DNA from: Lonepinella sp051851555
Lineage (GTDB): Bacteria > Pseudomonadota > Gammaproteobacteria > Enterobacterales > Pasteurellaceae
DNA length: 64,000 nucleotides
Assembly (NCBI RefSeq): GCF_051851555.1
Contig: NZ_JBPDVH010000002.1
Coordinates: 388,976 to 452,975 of the forward strand
Direction: 5' to 3'
Shown here: piece after piece, positions 46,065 to 55,006 of the stretch
Position numbering within the stretch: the stretch's first letter is position 1
Layout of the letters: every line of letters starts with the position of its first letter
Program-made: the position numbers and the translations under genes
The notes under the pieces: generated by a model
What the model was told of the DNA's origin: nothing
Database searches by the model: none
Seen by the model: the letters and a program-made list of their open reading frames with translations, nothing else

Positions 46065-47315
46065 ATGGAAATATTCATGAGTATTATCGGCATTGTGGTG
46101 TTGTTAGCCATTGGGATTCTGCTTTCTAATAACAAACGCGCCATTAATTACCGCACTGTGCTAGGCGCATTGGCCATTCAGATTGGTTTTGCCGCCTTAA
46201 TTCTTTATGTGCCTGCTGGACGTGACGCCTTAATCGGCACGGCCAATGCCGTATCAAAAGTGATTGATTACGGCAACGAGGGGATCGCCTTTGTATTCGG
46301 TAACCTTGCCGATCCTAAAAGCATTGGCTTTATCTTTGCGGTGAAAGTGTTGCCCGTGATTATTTTCTTTTCTGCCTTAATTTCCGTACTCTATTATATC
46401 GGCATTATGCAGTGGGTAATCCGCATTTTAGGCGGTGGCTTACAAAAAGCACTCGGTACCTCAAAAGCGGAATCCATGTCAGCAGCGGCCAATATTTTTG
46501 TGGGACAAACCGAGGCACCATTGGTCGTTCGCCCTTATGTCAGCAGAATGACCGAATCCGAATTATTTGCCATTATGGTGGGCGGTACCGCCTCCATTGC
46601 AGGCTCCGTATTGGCGGGTTATGCCGGTATGGGCGTGCCATTAACCTACTTGATTGCCGGTTCCTTTATGGCTGCCCCCGCAGGTTTGGTATTCGCCAAA
46701 TTAATGTATCCACAAACCGAAAAATTTAACGATTCATTGGATAACGTGGAAGATAAAGAACAACCCCATAATGTAGTTGAGGCGCTCGCCAATGGTGCAA
46801 GCTCAGGTTTAATGCTTGCGCTGAATGTCGGTGCAATGTTAATCGCCTTTATTGCCGTAATCGCTTTATTAAATGGCTTGATTGGTTGGATCGGCGGTTG
46901 GTTTGGCATGGAGGAGCTGACCTTACAAATTTTATTTGGTTATTTATTTAAACCTTTGGCATATCTAATCGGCGTGCCTTGGGCCGATTCCGACATTGCG
47001 GGGCAAATGATCGGCATGAAATTAGCCGTCAACGAATTTGTGGGCTATTTTGAATTTGCTAAATATCTGCAACCGGATGCGGTGGTGCAACTCAGTGATA
47101 AAACCAAAGCCATTATCACTTTTGCATTATGCGGTTTCTCTAACTTTGGGGCCATTGCAATTCTGATTGGCGGTATCGGCAGTATGGCACCTAATCGCCG
47201 TTCGGATATTGCCCGTCTTGGCTTAAAATCCGTGATTGCAGGCACCTTGGCGAATTTAATGAGCGCCACGATTGCGGGGTTATTTATTGGATTGAGTGGT
47301 GTGGCATTGAGTTAA
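46065..47315 (+). CDS. nupC: Nucleoside permease NupC
   Basis: The 416-residue concentrative nucleoside transporter (CNT family) has the N-terminal repeats, [12 protein letters not shown] (about 146-157) and the [14 protein letters not shown] segment near the end. It imports nucleosides with protons. It follows yjjW by 19 nt with its own AAGGG site; the deoD gene found next in Haemophilus influenzae is absent here. Confidence 0.94.
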   Translation: MEIFMSIIGIVVLLAIGILLSNNKRAINYRTVLGALAIQIGFAALILYVPAGRDALIGTANAVSKVIDYGNEGIAFVFGNLADPKSIGFIFAVKVLPVIIFFSALISVLYYIGIMQWVIRILGGGLQKALGTSKAESMSAAANIFVGQTEAPLVVRPYVSRMTESELFAIMVGGTASIAGSVLAGYAGMGVPLTYLIAGSFMAAPAGLVFAKLMYPQTEKFNDSLDNVEDKEQPHNVVEALANGASSGLMLALNVGAMLIAFIAVIALLNGLIGWIGGWFGMEELTLQILFGYLFKPLAYLIGVPWADSDIAGQMIGMKLAVNEFVGYFEFAKYLQPDAVVQLSDKTKAIITFALCGFSNFGAIAILIGGIGSMAPNRRSDIARLGLKSVIAGTLANLMSATIAGLFIGLSGVALS

Positions 47316-47346
47316 ATAAATTCCACGTCTAATCTCTATACAATGA

Positions 47347-47398
47347 TAACAAAAGTGAATCCTTTCTAGCTACTGGCTTGGGGTTCACCTTTTGTATT
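47347..47398 (+). terminator. Possible nupC terminator
   Basis: ACAAAAGTGAA and TTCACCTTTTGT are largely complementary around an 18-20 nt loop and end in T-rich sequence. The rest of 47400-47593 is AT-rich and includes a ten-T run near 47530; no gene was seen there. Confidence 0.4.
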
Positions 47399-47593
47399 AT
47401 CAATAATCCCCTCCATCATTATCATAAATGAATAAAAAATATATCATTTATATCTCTATCAATCACTGACCAGCAGACTAAACTAACTGTTCAAGACTTC
47501 ACCATTTAATAATTCACTGGCTTGACTTTTTATTTTTTTTTTTACAATAGGTAAGTTTTCTTTTCAATCTACGTATCTCACTAAGGATTTTTT

Positions 47594-48163
47594 ATGAAAC
47601 CATTCCTCAAATGTTCAGCCCTTTCTTTCATTATGTGTTTTTCTGCCAACATCTCTGCTACCCCATCCAATGCTTATCAACAAGGAATGATAAAAGGATA
47701 TTTAGCAGAAACGCTTAACATGGCCAATCAACACGCAACCTCTAATCAACAAATTTTATCTGTTAAACAATTTACCCCCTATCTTTCTGATGATTTAAAA
47801 GCCACCTTGAAAAAAGGCGCAAAATATCAAGGTTATGATCCTGAATTTAATCAATATTCCAGTTGTGATTTTTACCCTTTAAATAATCGTAAAGATGTCT
47901 TCACCTTTTTATTTCCAGCCGCTTATTATTGGCAAGATTATTCCAGTAATGAAATTGAAAAAATTAAAAGCACGTTAAAGATAAGTAGCGCACCCAATAA
48001 CGTGGTGATTGCCAAATTCTTTGACGCCGTCAATCAGGAAAATGTCTCGGTAAAATATCAGCTCAAATGCACCGACACTCAATGTTTTATTGATGATGTC
48101 AATAACTTTAAAGCTGCAGTGAATGCTTGTATTAAAGATAAATCCACCCGTAGAAAAAAATAA
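47594..48163 (+). CDS. Putative secreted protein, unknown function
   Basis: The 189-residue protein has a signal peptide ending near SANISA (about 22) and four Cys in the mature part (CDFYP, KCTDTQCF, NACIK) that could form disulfides. An AAGGA site lies before the ATG. It is followed 10 nt later by a lipoprotein gene. Low-GC composition and lack of recognised domains resemble the 35802-37078 lipoprotein pair. Function unknown. Confidence 0.6.
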   Translation: MKPFLKCSALSFIMCFSANISATPSNAYQQGMIKGYLAETLNMANQHATSNQQILSVKQFTPYLSDDLKATLKKGAKYQGYDPEFNQYSSCDFYPLNNRKDVFTFLFPAAYYWQDYSSNEIEKIKSTLKISSAPNNVVIAKFFDAVNQENVSVKYQLKCTDTQCFIDDVNNFKAAVNACIKDKSTRRKK

Positions 48164-48173
48164 GGAGTTTAAA

Positions 48174-48857
48174 ATGAAAAAATATGCTTTACTCATGTTA
48201 ATGCCGTTCGCATTAACCGGCTGTGCAGAACTCGATCAATTTGTGGAAAATCTCAACCCAACCACCACTGAACCCGTCAGCCAACCAACAGCAGCCACCA
48301 CTACAACCTCAACCAAGACGGCAAGTAGCCATGCAAAATTAAGCAAAGGTGAACAATATTTGCTAGATTTTGCACAGGGCAAACCGGTGAAAAAATCTTT
48401 AATATTGAAAAGTTATAAACAGTATCAAGGAATGGATTTGGATTCACACAAAGCGTATTATGGAAAAGCGAATGCGGTTTTAGAAAATAAGAATAATGCG
48501 ATCAAATTAAACATAGAAAATAATGCTGAAACATCCTATTATAAATTTAACATCAATCAAAAGTTAATATATCTCGGCTTAAAGTCGATTAAAATAACTA
48601 AAACATTAGATGCCAAAGATTTTTGCACTATGGAGGATAGAGATAATGCACCTATGGCAGGAATATCTGGTTACGATGATCTCACTATTTACCATTTACA
48701 ATTATCAAATGAAAAATTATATCTAATTCTTAATACACATGCAAACGGAAGCATTGCTGAGCCGAGTCATTTCTATCACTTCATCACAACGGCACCCAAT
48801 GTGAAAAAATGTAGTGATTTCATTCAATATGAAGAAGATGATTTCACCACACTTTAG
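48174..48857 (+). CDS. Putative lipoprotein, unknown function
   Basis: The 227-residue protein has lipobox LTGC (Cys17), then a Thr-rich linker (about 29-52) and a globular part with two conserved-looking Cys (FCTMED, KKCSDF). The start at 48174 has AAGGAG; the longer frame is discarded. Its last 14 nt overlap the end of rbsR on the other strand, so no terminator separates the two. No family recognised. Confidence 0.6.
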   Translation: MKKYALLMLMPFALTGCAELDQFVENLNPTTTEPVSQPTAATTTTSTKTASSHAKLSKGEQYLLDFAQGKPVKKSLILKSYKQYQGMDLDSHKAYYGKANAVLENKNNAIKLNIENNAETSYYKFNINQKLIYLGLKSIKITKTLDAKDFCTMEDRDNAPMAGISGYDDLTIYHLQLSNEKLYLILNTHANGSIAEPSHFYHFITTAPNVKKCSDFIQYEEDDFTTL

Positions 48858-49848
48858 CCACGGATTCCCGCATAACAAGACTGGGTTCCAACATTAAAGT
48901 GCGGTAATTTTTATCCGCATTTTTTATCCGTTGTAACAACGTATCCACAGCCATTTCTGCCAAGCGATTTTTGGGCTGATGAATGGTGGTGAGCGGTGGG
49001 CTGAGATATTGGGCAAGGGCGATATTGTCATAACCGATAATCGACATATCTTGTGGCACGGATAAACCCTGTCGCCATAAGGATTGATAAGCACCTAGGG
49101 CAATGGTATCACTACAACAAAACACAGCCGTTGGGCGTTCGTTTTGGTTAAGTAACTGTTCCATTCCCCAAATACCGCCATTAAAATTAAAATGGCTTTC
49201 GATAATCCATTGCTCATTGATTGCCAAATTATTCTCTTTTAACGCCTGTTTAAAGCCTTTTAAACGGTTTTGTGCCAACGGCTTTTTTAGGCTCCCTGTG
49301 ATAATGCCAATTTTTTGATGATGATGTTCAATTAAGGTTTTTGTCGCCAAATAGCCACCAAGTTCAGAATTTTCCACGATTTTATCGGCACAAACTTTAG
49401 TTGGCCACCAGTCCATAATCACGCAAGGCAAGGTTAAATTTAAGGGTTTAGCTTGTAAGTTCTGAAAATGGCTTTCAGTACACATTAACAATAAACCATC
49501 TACTTGCTTTTGAATAAGTGTTTGGATATTTTTTTCTAGGCGTTGTGGATCATCATCAGTATTGCATAAAATCAGATTGTAATTCAATCGATTACAATAA
49601 CGCTCTACATTCGCCACCACTTCAGCAAAGAATGGGTTATCACTGGTAGTGACGAGCATGCCAATGGTGCGAGTTTCTTTGACTTTTAGGCTACGAGCAA
49701 GGGCTGACGGTTTGTAATTCAGATCGTTTACCACCGCCATTATTTTAGATCGCATTGCTGGACTGACATTGGGGGCATTGTTAATAACCAGCGACACCGT
49801 GGAGATGGAAACCTGTGCAAGCCGTGCAATGTCTTTCATTGTTGCCAT
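48844..49848 (-). CDS. rbsR: Ribose operon repressor RbsR (LacI family)
   Basis: The 334-residue protein has the LacI-type helix-turn-helix ([20 protein letters not shown], 4-23) with hinge, and a periplasmic-binding-like effector domain. It should repress rbsDACBK by binding the palindrome at 54800-54815 and release it when ribose is present. It is the last gene of the rbs cluster, separated from rbsK by a repeat pair. Confidence 0.88.
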   Translation of the reverse strand: MATMKDIARLAQVSISTVSLVINNAPNVSPAMRSKIMAVVNDLNYKPSALARSLKVKETRTIGMLVTTSDNPFFAEVVANVERYCNRLNYNLILCNTDDDPQRLEKNIQTLIQKQVDGLLLMCTESHFQNLQAKPLNLTLPCVIMDWWPTKVCADKIVENSELGGYLATKTLIEHHHQKIGIITGSLKKPLAQNRLKGFKQALKENNLAINEQWIIESHFNFNGGIWGMEQLLNQNERPTAVFCCSDTIALGAYQSLWRQGLSVPQDMSIIGYDNIALAQYLSPPLTTIHQPKNRLAEMAVDTLLQRIKNADKNYRTLMLEPSLVMRESVAKVW

Positions 49849-49881
49849 AATGTTGAAACCTTAATAATCGTGGGGTGTATT

Positions 49882-49946
49882 GTAGGGGCGTATTGCATAC
49901 GCCCAAAAACAGATCGAGCATAAGGGCGTATGCAATACGCTCCTAC
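49882..49946. repeat. Inverted pair of the GGGCGTATGCAATACGCCC element, rbsR-rbsK gap
   Basis: Units at 49882-49904 and 49924-49946 face each other across 19 nt holding AGATCGAGCAT, the reverse of the motif in the 37188-37279 copy. It sits inside the ribose operon and could form a strong transcript hairpin. Confidence 0.9.
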
Positions 49947-49952
49947 AATATA

Positions 49953-50882
49953 TCAATGTGCGGTTAAAAAATCCAACGTTTCTTTTCTGCTCGGAATAGA
50001 CGGCTGCGCCCCTTCTCGGGTTACACTAATCGCCGCTGCTGCGTGAGCAAAACGAATGGCATCTTGTAACGGTTTGCCGTCTAATAAGGCAATTAAAAAT
50101 GCACCATTAAACGTATCCCCTGCAGCGGTGGTGTCAACGGCTTTTACTCTAAATCCTGCTACAATTTCTTGTTGTCCTTGGTGACTTACAAACACGCCCT
50201 TTGAACCCAGTGTAATCAACACAGTTTCAATACCTTTTTGATGAAAAACTGCCGCCGATTTCACCGCACTTTCAAGGTCAGTAACTTTCACCCCAGTCAA
50301 AATTTCTGCTTCGGTTTCGTTGGGAGTGATCATTGCAAGATTTTCTAATAATTCATCAGGCAATTTTTGTGCAGGTGCAGGGTTTAACACCACTTTTACA
50401 CCGTTATTTTTAGCAATTTTAGTGGCTTTGATGATGGCGGTCAATGGCGTTTCTAATTGCATTAATAATATATCCGCTTGCTCAATTTGAGTTCGGCTTT
50501 GCTCGACAATATTTTCATCTAAACAACCATTCGCTCCAGCAGAAATCACAATACTGTTTTCGCCACTACTTGCCACTTGAATCATCGCAATCCCTGTAGT
50601 TTGGTTGGTGATTTGATGAACAAATTGAGTGTTAATGCCGTCCTGCTCAAAGGCATTTTTCATTGTGCGACCAATGTCATCATCACCAATACAGCCGATA
50701 AAATTCACTTGGGTATGTTCATCACTTAACCTTGCTGCCGCCACCGCTTGATTCGCCCCCTTGCCACCGTAGGCGATGTGGTAGTGATGTCCTGTGAGTG
50801 TTTCACCTGGTTTGGCGAAATGGGGAACGGAAATGACGTGATCGGCGTTGATACTGCCCAGAATGGTGAGTGTTTTGCTCAT
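49953..50882 (-). CDS. rbsK: Ribokinase
   Basis: The 309-residue PfkB-family kinase has GGKGANQAVAAARL (about 41-54) and DTTAAGDTFNGAF (about 252-264, catalytic Asp). It phosphorylates ribose to ribose 5-phosphate. I start at 50882 (MSKTLTILGS, GGAAAAT upstream); the longer frame begins inside the adjacent repeat. Confidence 0.95.
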   Translation of the reverse strand: MSKTLTILGSINADHVISVPHFAKPGETLTGHHYHIAYGGKGANQAVAAARLSDEHTQVNFIGCIGDDDIGRTMKNAFEQDGINTQFVHQITNQTTGIAMIQVASSGENSIVISAGANGCLDENIVEQSRTQIEQADILLMQLETPLTAIIKATKIAKNNGVKVVLNPAPAQKLPDELLENLAMITPNETEAEILTGVKVTDLESAVKSAAVFHQKGIETVLITLGSKGVFVSHQGQQEIVAGFRVKAVDTTAAGDTFNGAFLIALLDGKPLQDAIRFAHAAAAISVTREGAQPSIPSRKETLDFLTAH

Positions 50883-50895
50883 AATATTTTCCATT

Positions 50896-50972
50896 GTAGG
50901 GGCGTATTGCATACGCCCAAAAATGTTAGTTTATATCAAAGGGTTATTAGGGCGTATGCAATACGCCCCTAC
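50896..50972. repeat. Inverted pair of the GGGCGTATGCAATACGCCC element, rbsK-rbsB gap
   Basis: Units at 50896-50918 and 50950-50972 flank a 31-nt spacer. With the pair at 49882 it means two of four copies in the window lie within one operon. Confidence 0.9.
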
Positions 50973-50983
50973 GGTTTATGGTA

Positions 50984-51859
50984 TTATTTCGTGACCACTT
51001 TCAAATCCACTGGAATTTTCGTTTCCACTTTTTCGCCTTTCAACACTTTGTCAGCAGTTTCTACGCCTAGGCTGCCGATTAATTCAGGTTGTTGAGCCAC
51101 GGTGGCGGCAAGTTTTCCACTTTCTACGGCTTTCACGCCGTCATCCGTGCCATCAAAACCCACCACTAACACCTTTTTATTCGCCGCACTAATGGCACGC
51201 AATGCCCCTAATGCCATTTCGTCATTTTGAGCGAAGACGGCCTGCACGCTGCCTTTGGATTGCAGTAAGTTTTCCATTACATTCAAGCCTTTGGTGCGGT
51301 CAAAATCCGCGGGTTGGCTGGCGAGTACGTCAAATTGATGTGCAAGAATGGCTTGTTTAAAGCCTTCGCCCCGTTCACGAGCGGCGGATGTGCCTGCGGT
51401 GCCTTCCAGTTGAATAATTTTCACGCCGTTGCCCAGTTTTTCGGCAATGAAATCTCCTGCCATTTTGCCACCTGCCACGTTGTCGGAGGCAATATGGCTC
51501 ACTACTTCGCCTTTTGCCGCACTGCGGTCAAGGGTGATCACGGGGATTTTATTACGATTGGCAATCGCCACCGCATTGCCTACGGCTTCGCTGTCGGTTG
51601 GGTTGATGAGCAGCACTTTTGCCCCACGCACCATTAAATCTTCCACATTGGAAAGCTCTTTGGCTGGGTCGTTTTGCGAATCCAACACCACTAATTTGTA
51701 GCCCAATTCTTCGGCTTTTTTCTCCGCCCCTTGTTTTAACGACACAAAGAACGGATTATCCAGCGTGGACACGGTCAACGCAATAGTATCTTGTGCCAAG
51801 GCTACGCCGCATACGCCACTGAGTAATAAGGCTGATGCTAATGTGGTTAATTTTTTCAT
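50984..51859 (-). CDS. rbsB: Ribose-binding periplasmic protein
   Basis: The 291-residue protein has a signal peptide ending ALA (about 22) and the mature start [16 protein letters not shown] typical of RbsB. It delivers ribose to RbsAC. A REP-type hairpin lies directly after its stop, which may stabilise the upstream mRNA and favour high RbsB levels. Confidence 0.96.
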   Translation of the reverse strand: MKKLTTLASALLLSGVCGVALAQDTIALTVSTLDNPFFVSLKQGAEKKAEELGYKLVVLDSQNDPAKELSNVEDLMVRGAKVLLINPTDSEAVGNAVAIANRNKIPVITLDRSAAKGEVVSHIASDNVAGGKMAGDFIAEKLGNGVKIIQLEGTAGTSAARERGEGFKQAILAHQFDVLASQPADFDRTKGLNVMENLLQSKGSVQAVFAQNDEMALGALRAISAANKKVLVVGFDGTDDGVKAVESGKLAATVAQQPELIGSLGVETADKVLKGEKVETKIPVDLKVVTK

Positions 51860-51878
51860 AGTGAAATCTCCTATTAAT

Positions 51879-52847
51879 TTACGCTTTTTTAGTACCCAAA
51901 TAGTTATCCGCTAAAACCGCCACGAGAATAACCAACGCTTTTGCTATCATTTGATAGTAAGATGAAATATCTAATAAATTCAGTGCATTATTTAAAAATC
52001 CAATAATCAACGCCCCGATCAGTGTCCCCATTACACGCCCTTTACCACCCATTAGGCTAGTGCCACCGACCACCACGGCGGCAATGGCATCTAATTCATA
52101 AGAAACGCCTGCGGTCGGTTGAGCAGAAGAAAGACGAGCCGTGACAATCAAACCCGCCAAGGCAGATAAGAAACCACTTACTGCAAACACAAACACTTTG
52201 ATTTTATTCACATTAATGCCTGATAATTGGGTAGCCGCTTCATTGCCCCCTAAAGCATAAATATAGCGTCCGATTTGGGTGTGTTTTAGCACATACCACG
52301 CCACCAAAAACACAATCGCCATTAACCAAATGGGAAATGGAATCCCGAATAAATAGCCTGTGCCGAGATAAGCAAAGCTGTCTGCGGTATCGGAAAAGCC
52401 TGTGCTAATGGGGCGACCATCGGTGTAAACCATTGTTACGCCACGCAATAAGGTCATCGTCACTAGTGTCGCGATAAAAGATTGCACTTTGCCTTTTGCC
52501 ACGATCACGCCACTGATTGAACCGAGCAATGTACCTAATAAAAGCGTGGCTGGCACCACCAATAAGATCGGATATTCCGCTCCCACCAGACTGGCGGCTA
52601 TCGCCCCTGTTAAGGCTAAAATGGAACCCACCGACAGATCGATCCCTGCAATTAAAATTACAAAGGTCATTCCCACGGCGATCACAGCGTTGACCGATGT
52701 TTGGCGTAAAATATTCAAGATGTTATCTAGGCTGAAAAAATCAGGATTAATCGCCGATACAATGGCGATTAACACCAATAACGCCACGATAGACCGCTGT
52801 TCTAGCAAAAATTTGCCGAATTGAAATGTATTTTTTTCCGTTGTCAT
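51879..52847 (-). CDS. rbsC: Ribose ABC transporter permease
   Basis: The 322-residue membrane protein has about 10 hydrophobic segments and the conserved [15 protein letters not shown] and [15 protein letters not shown] motifs. It forms the channel for ribose uptake. It starts 2 nt after the rbsA stop. Confidence 0.96.
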   Translation of the reverse strand: MTTEKNTFQFGKFLLEQRSIVALLVLIAIVSAINPDFFSLDNILNILRQTSVNAVIAVGMTFVILIAGIDLSVGSILALTGAIAASLVGAEYPILLVVPATLLLGTLLGSISGVIVAKGKVQSFIATLVTMTLLRGVTMVYTDGRPISTGFSDTADSFAYLGTGYLFGIPFPIWLMAIVFLVAWYVLKHTQIGRYIYALGGNEAATQLSGINVNKIKVFVFAVSGFLSALAGLIVTARLSSAQPTAGVSYELDAIAAVVVGGTSLMGGKGRVMGTLIGALIIGFLNNALNLLDISSYYQMIAKALVILVAVLADNYLGTKKA

Positions 52848-52849
52848 TG

Positions 52850-54346
52850 TTATTCTCCTTGCTTACCAATCGCCGCCGCTAATAATTTTTCTTGGGTCGC
52901 TTGCGTGCGTGAAAATTCGCCGCTAATTTTGCCTTCTCGCATCACTAAAATCCGATCCGACATTCCCAACACTTCGGGCATTTCGCTAGACACTAAAATA
53001 ATGCTCAAGCCTTCTTGTTTGAATTTATTGATCAGCTGATAAATTTCCTTTTTCGCCCCCACGTCCACGCCCCTTGTGGGTTCGTCTAAAATCAGCACAT
53101 CAGGGCGAGTCATTAAGCCTTTGGCAATCGCCACTTTTTGTTGATTACCGCCTGACAGCAAGCCCACAGACTGATCAGAACTCGGCGTTTTCACATTAAA
53201 CAGATCAATAAAATCCGTCACCACCATTTGCTCCGCTTTGTGGTTAATCCGCCCCAGTTTAGCGAAATGATCGAGAGCGGTGAGCGACATATTTTCTTTC
53301 ACTGACATCCCTAAAATTAAACCGTCCCCCTTGCGATCTTCGGAAATATATACAATGCCGTGCTTAAGTCCGTCTTGTGGGCAATCGATAGAAATTTCTT
53401 GATTATTTAACCGCACTTTTCCGCTCGTTTTTGGCAACGCCCCATAAATCACTTTCATTAATTCGGTACGCCCCGCCCCCATTAAACCAGACACGCCCAA
53501 AATCTCGCCTTTGTGTAACTGAAAACTCACATCGTTTATGCCACTGCCCGAAAGTCCGTCAACTTCCAACCGCACTTCGCCCACTTGCTGTTCAATATGC
53601 GGATATTGTTCTTCCAGTTTCCGTCCCACCATCATTTCAATCAGACGATCTTCATTAAGCTCTGCGACCGTTTTTTCACCGATAAATTGACCATCTCTCA
53701 GCACGGTCACATCATCGCAAATCTCAAAAATTTCTTTAATACGGTGTGAAATATACACAATACCCCGATTTTCCGCTTTGAGTTCCCGAATCACTTTGAA
53801 AAGAGCTTCGGTTTCCGTATCCGTCAAGGAATCAGTGGGTTCGTCCATAATAATCACTTTGGATTCAAAACTCAGAGCTTTAGCTATTTCCACCATTTGT
53901 TGCTCGCCAATGGACAACTCACCACAACGCTGTTGGCTGCTGTGTGGAACGTTCAAACGAGCTAATAATTTGTCGGCTTCGGCATACATTCTCGCCCAAT
54001 CAATCGCTCCCCAAGGCTTGGTAAACTCACGCCCGAGAAAAATATTTTCCGCAATGGTCAAATTGCCGACTAAATTTAATTCTTGATGAATAATACTAAT
54101 CCCCGATTCCTGCGACTGTTTCGGGTTTTTGAAATTAACTTCACGCCCGAGATAGGCAATCGTGCCTTTATCTTTGCTATAAATTCCCGTTAGCACTTTC
54201 ATCAAGGTCGATTTGCCAGCCCCATTTTCACCCATTAATGCCATTGCACGCCCTGCATACACAGACAAACAAGCATTAGACAAGGCTTTCACTCCAGGGA
54301 AAGATTTATCAATACCTGTAATCTTTAATAAAGGATCGTTTCTCAT
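52850..54346 (-). CDS. rbsA: Ribose ABC transporter ATP-binding protein
   Basis: The 498-residue protein has two ABC domains. The first carries Walker [10 protein letters not shown] (about 38-46) and signature LSIGEQQ; the second has the degenerate [10 protein letters not shown]-loop and LSGGNQQ, as usual for sugar RbsA/MglA proteins. It powers ribose import with RbsC and RbsB. It follows rbsD by 9 nt. Confidence 0.97.
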   Translation of the reverse strand: MRNDPLLKITGIDKSFPGVKALSNACLSVYAGRAMALMGENGAGKSTLMKVLTGIYSKDKGTIAYLGREVNFKNPKQSQESGISIIHQELNLVGNLTIAENIFLGREFTKPWGAIDWARMYAEADKLLARLNVPHSSQQRCGELSIGEQQMVEIAKALSFESKVIIMDEPTDSLTDTETEALFKVIRELKAENRGIVYISHRIKEIFEICDDVTVLRDGQFIGEKTVAELNEDRLIEMMVGRKLEEQYPHIEQQVGEVRLEVDGLSGSGINDVSFQLHKGEILGVSGLMGAGRTELMKVIYGALPKTSGKVRLNNQEISIDCPQDGLKHGIVYISEDRKGDGLILGMSVKENMSLTALDHFAKLGRINHKAEQMVVTDFIDLFNVKTPSSDQSVGLLSGGNQQKVAIAKGLMTRPDVLILDEPTRGVDVGAKKEIYQLINKFKQEGLSIILVSSEMPEVLGMSDRILVMREGKISGEFSRTQATQEKLLAAAIGKQGE

Positions 54347-54355
54347 ACTTTCCCC

Positions 54356-54775
54356 TTAAAACGGCACACCCGAATACAAAATCACATTAGCATAAGGGGA
54401 ACATTCCCCCGTACGAACAATGGCTTTATTGCTATGGGTCAGTTCTTTAAAAATCTCGTGAGCCACGTATTGAATGTGAATTTGATTGCCTTGTTGGCTT
54501 TCAAGCTGTTGCAAACGACTTAAAAGTGCGGTGTAAATTTCAGGATTTTTTGATTTTATTTCTTCAGCGATCACGGCTCGCTCTACAAACATTTCCGTAA
54601 CTACGACATTAAATGTCTGCAAAAAACTTGGTACACCAACAGTCAACGCCAAATCAATACGTTCCACTGTTTCAGGAATTGGTAAACCTGCATCGCAAAT
54701 GGTGATTCCATCTGTATGCCCTAATGTGGCAATGCAATGAGAAAGTTGAGCGTTGAGTAAGGTTGTTTTTTTCAT
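54356..54775 (-). CDS. rbsD: D-ribose pyranase
   Basis: The 139-residue enzyme interconverts beta-pyranose and furanose forms of ribose. It has catalytic His20 in TLGHTD and the CDAGLPIP motif (28-35). It is the first gene of the operon, 24 nt below the operator. Confidence 0.96.
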   Translation of the reverse strand: MKKTTLLNAQLSHCIATLGHTDGITICDAGLPIPETVERIDLALTVGVPSFLQTFNVVVTEMFVERAVIAEEIKSKNPEIYTALLSRLQQLESQQGNQIHIQYVAHEIFKELTHSNKAIVRTGECSPYANVILYSGVPF

Positions 54776-54799
54776 TGTTATTTTCCCCTAAACTTACTT

Positions 54800-54815
54800 A
54801 TCGAAACGTTTCGAT
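54800..54815. promoter_or_regulatory. RbsR operator
   Basis: ATCGAAACGTTTCGAT is a perfect 16-bp palindrome with the central CG typical of LacI-family sites. It lies 24 nt before rbsD, and an rbsR gene is in the same cluster. Confidence 0.88.
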
Positions 54816-54875
54816 TTAAATTTAACAAGACGATACAAGAAAAAATAAAAGAAAAAAAGTATTTTTTGTTGAAAT

Positions 54876-54891
54876 TGTGAACTGGATCACA
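54876..54891. promoter_or_regulatory. CRP binding site upstream of rbsD
   Basis: TGTGAACTGGATCACA matches TGTGA-N6-TCACA exactly. It is about 100 bp above rbsD and 60 bp above the RbsR palindrome, consistent with catabolite control of ribose use. Confidence 0.9.
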
Positions 54892-54961
54892 AAAAAAATC
54901 TTATCACGTAACAGAATGCATTGATGACAAATTTCTTATGCCAATAAGGATCGGCTAGATT

Positions 54962-54995
54962 AAAAAATCACCATGGTTTTCTCGCCATGGTGATT
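54962..54995 (-). terminator. Terminator of the autotransporter gene
   Basis: AATCACCATGG (54966-54976) and CCATGGTGATT (54985-54995) form an 11-bp stem, followed on the minus strand by TTTTTTA. It lies 11 nt after the stop. Confidence 0.9.
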
Positions 54996-55006
54996 CCCTC
55001 ATTCAG

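Noticed and set aside
49882..50972. Paired palindromes near rbsK considered as attachment sites or tRNA-like structures
   Set aside because: They recur at unlinked positions and have no integrase or tRNA nearby; better explained as REP-type repeats.
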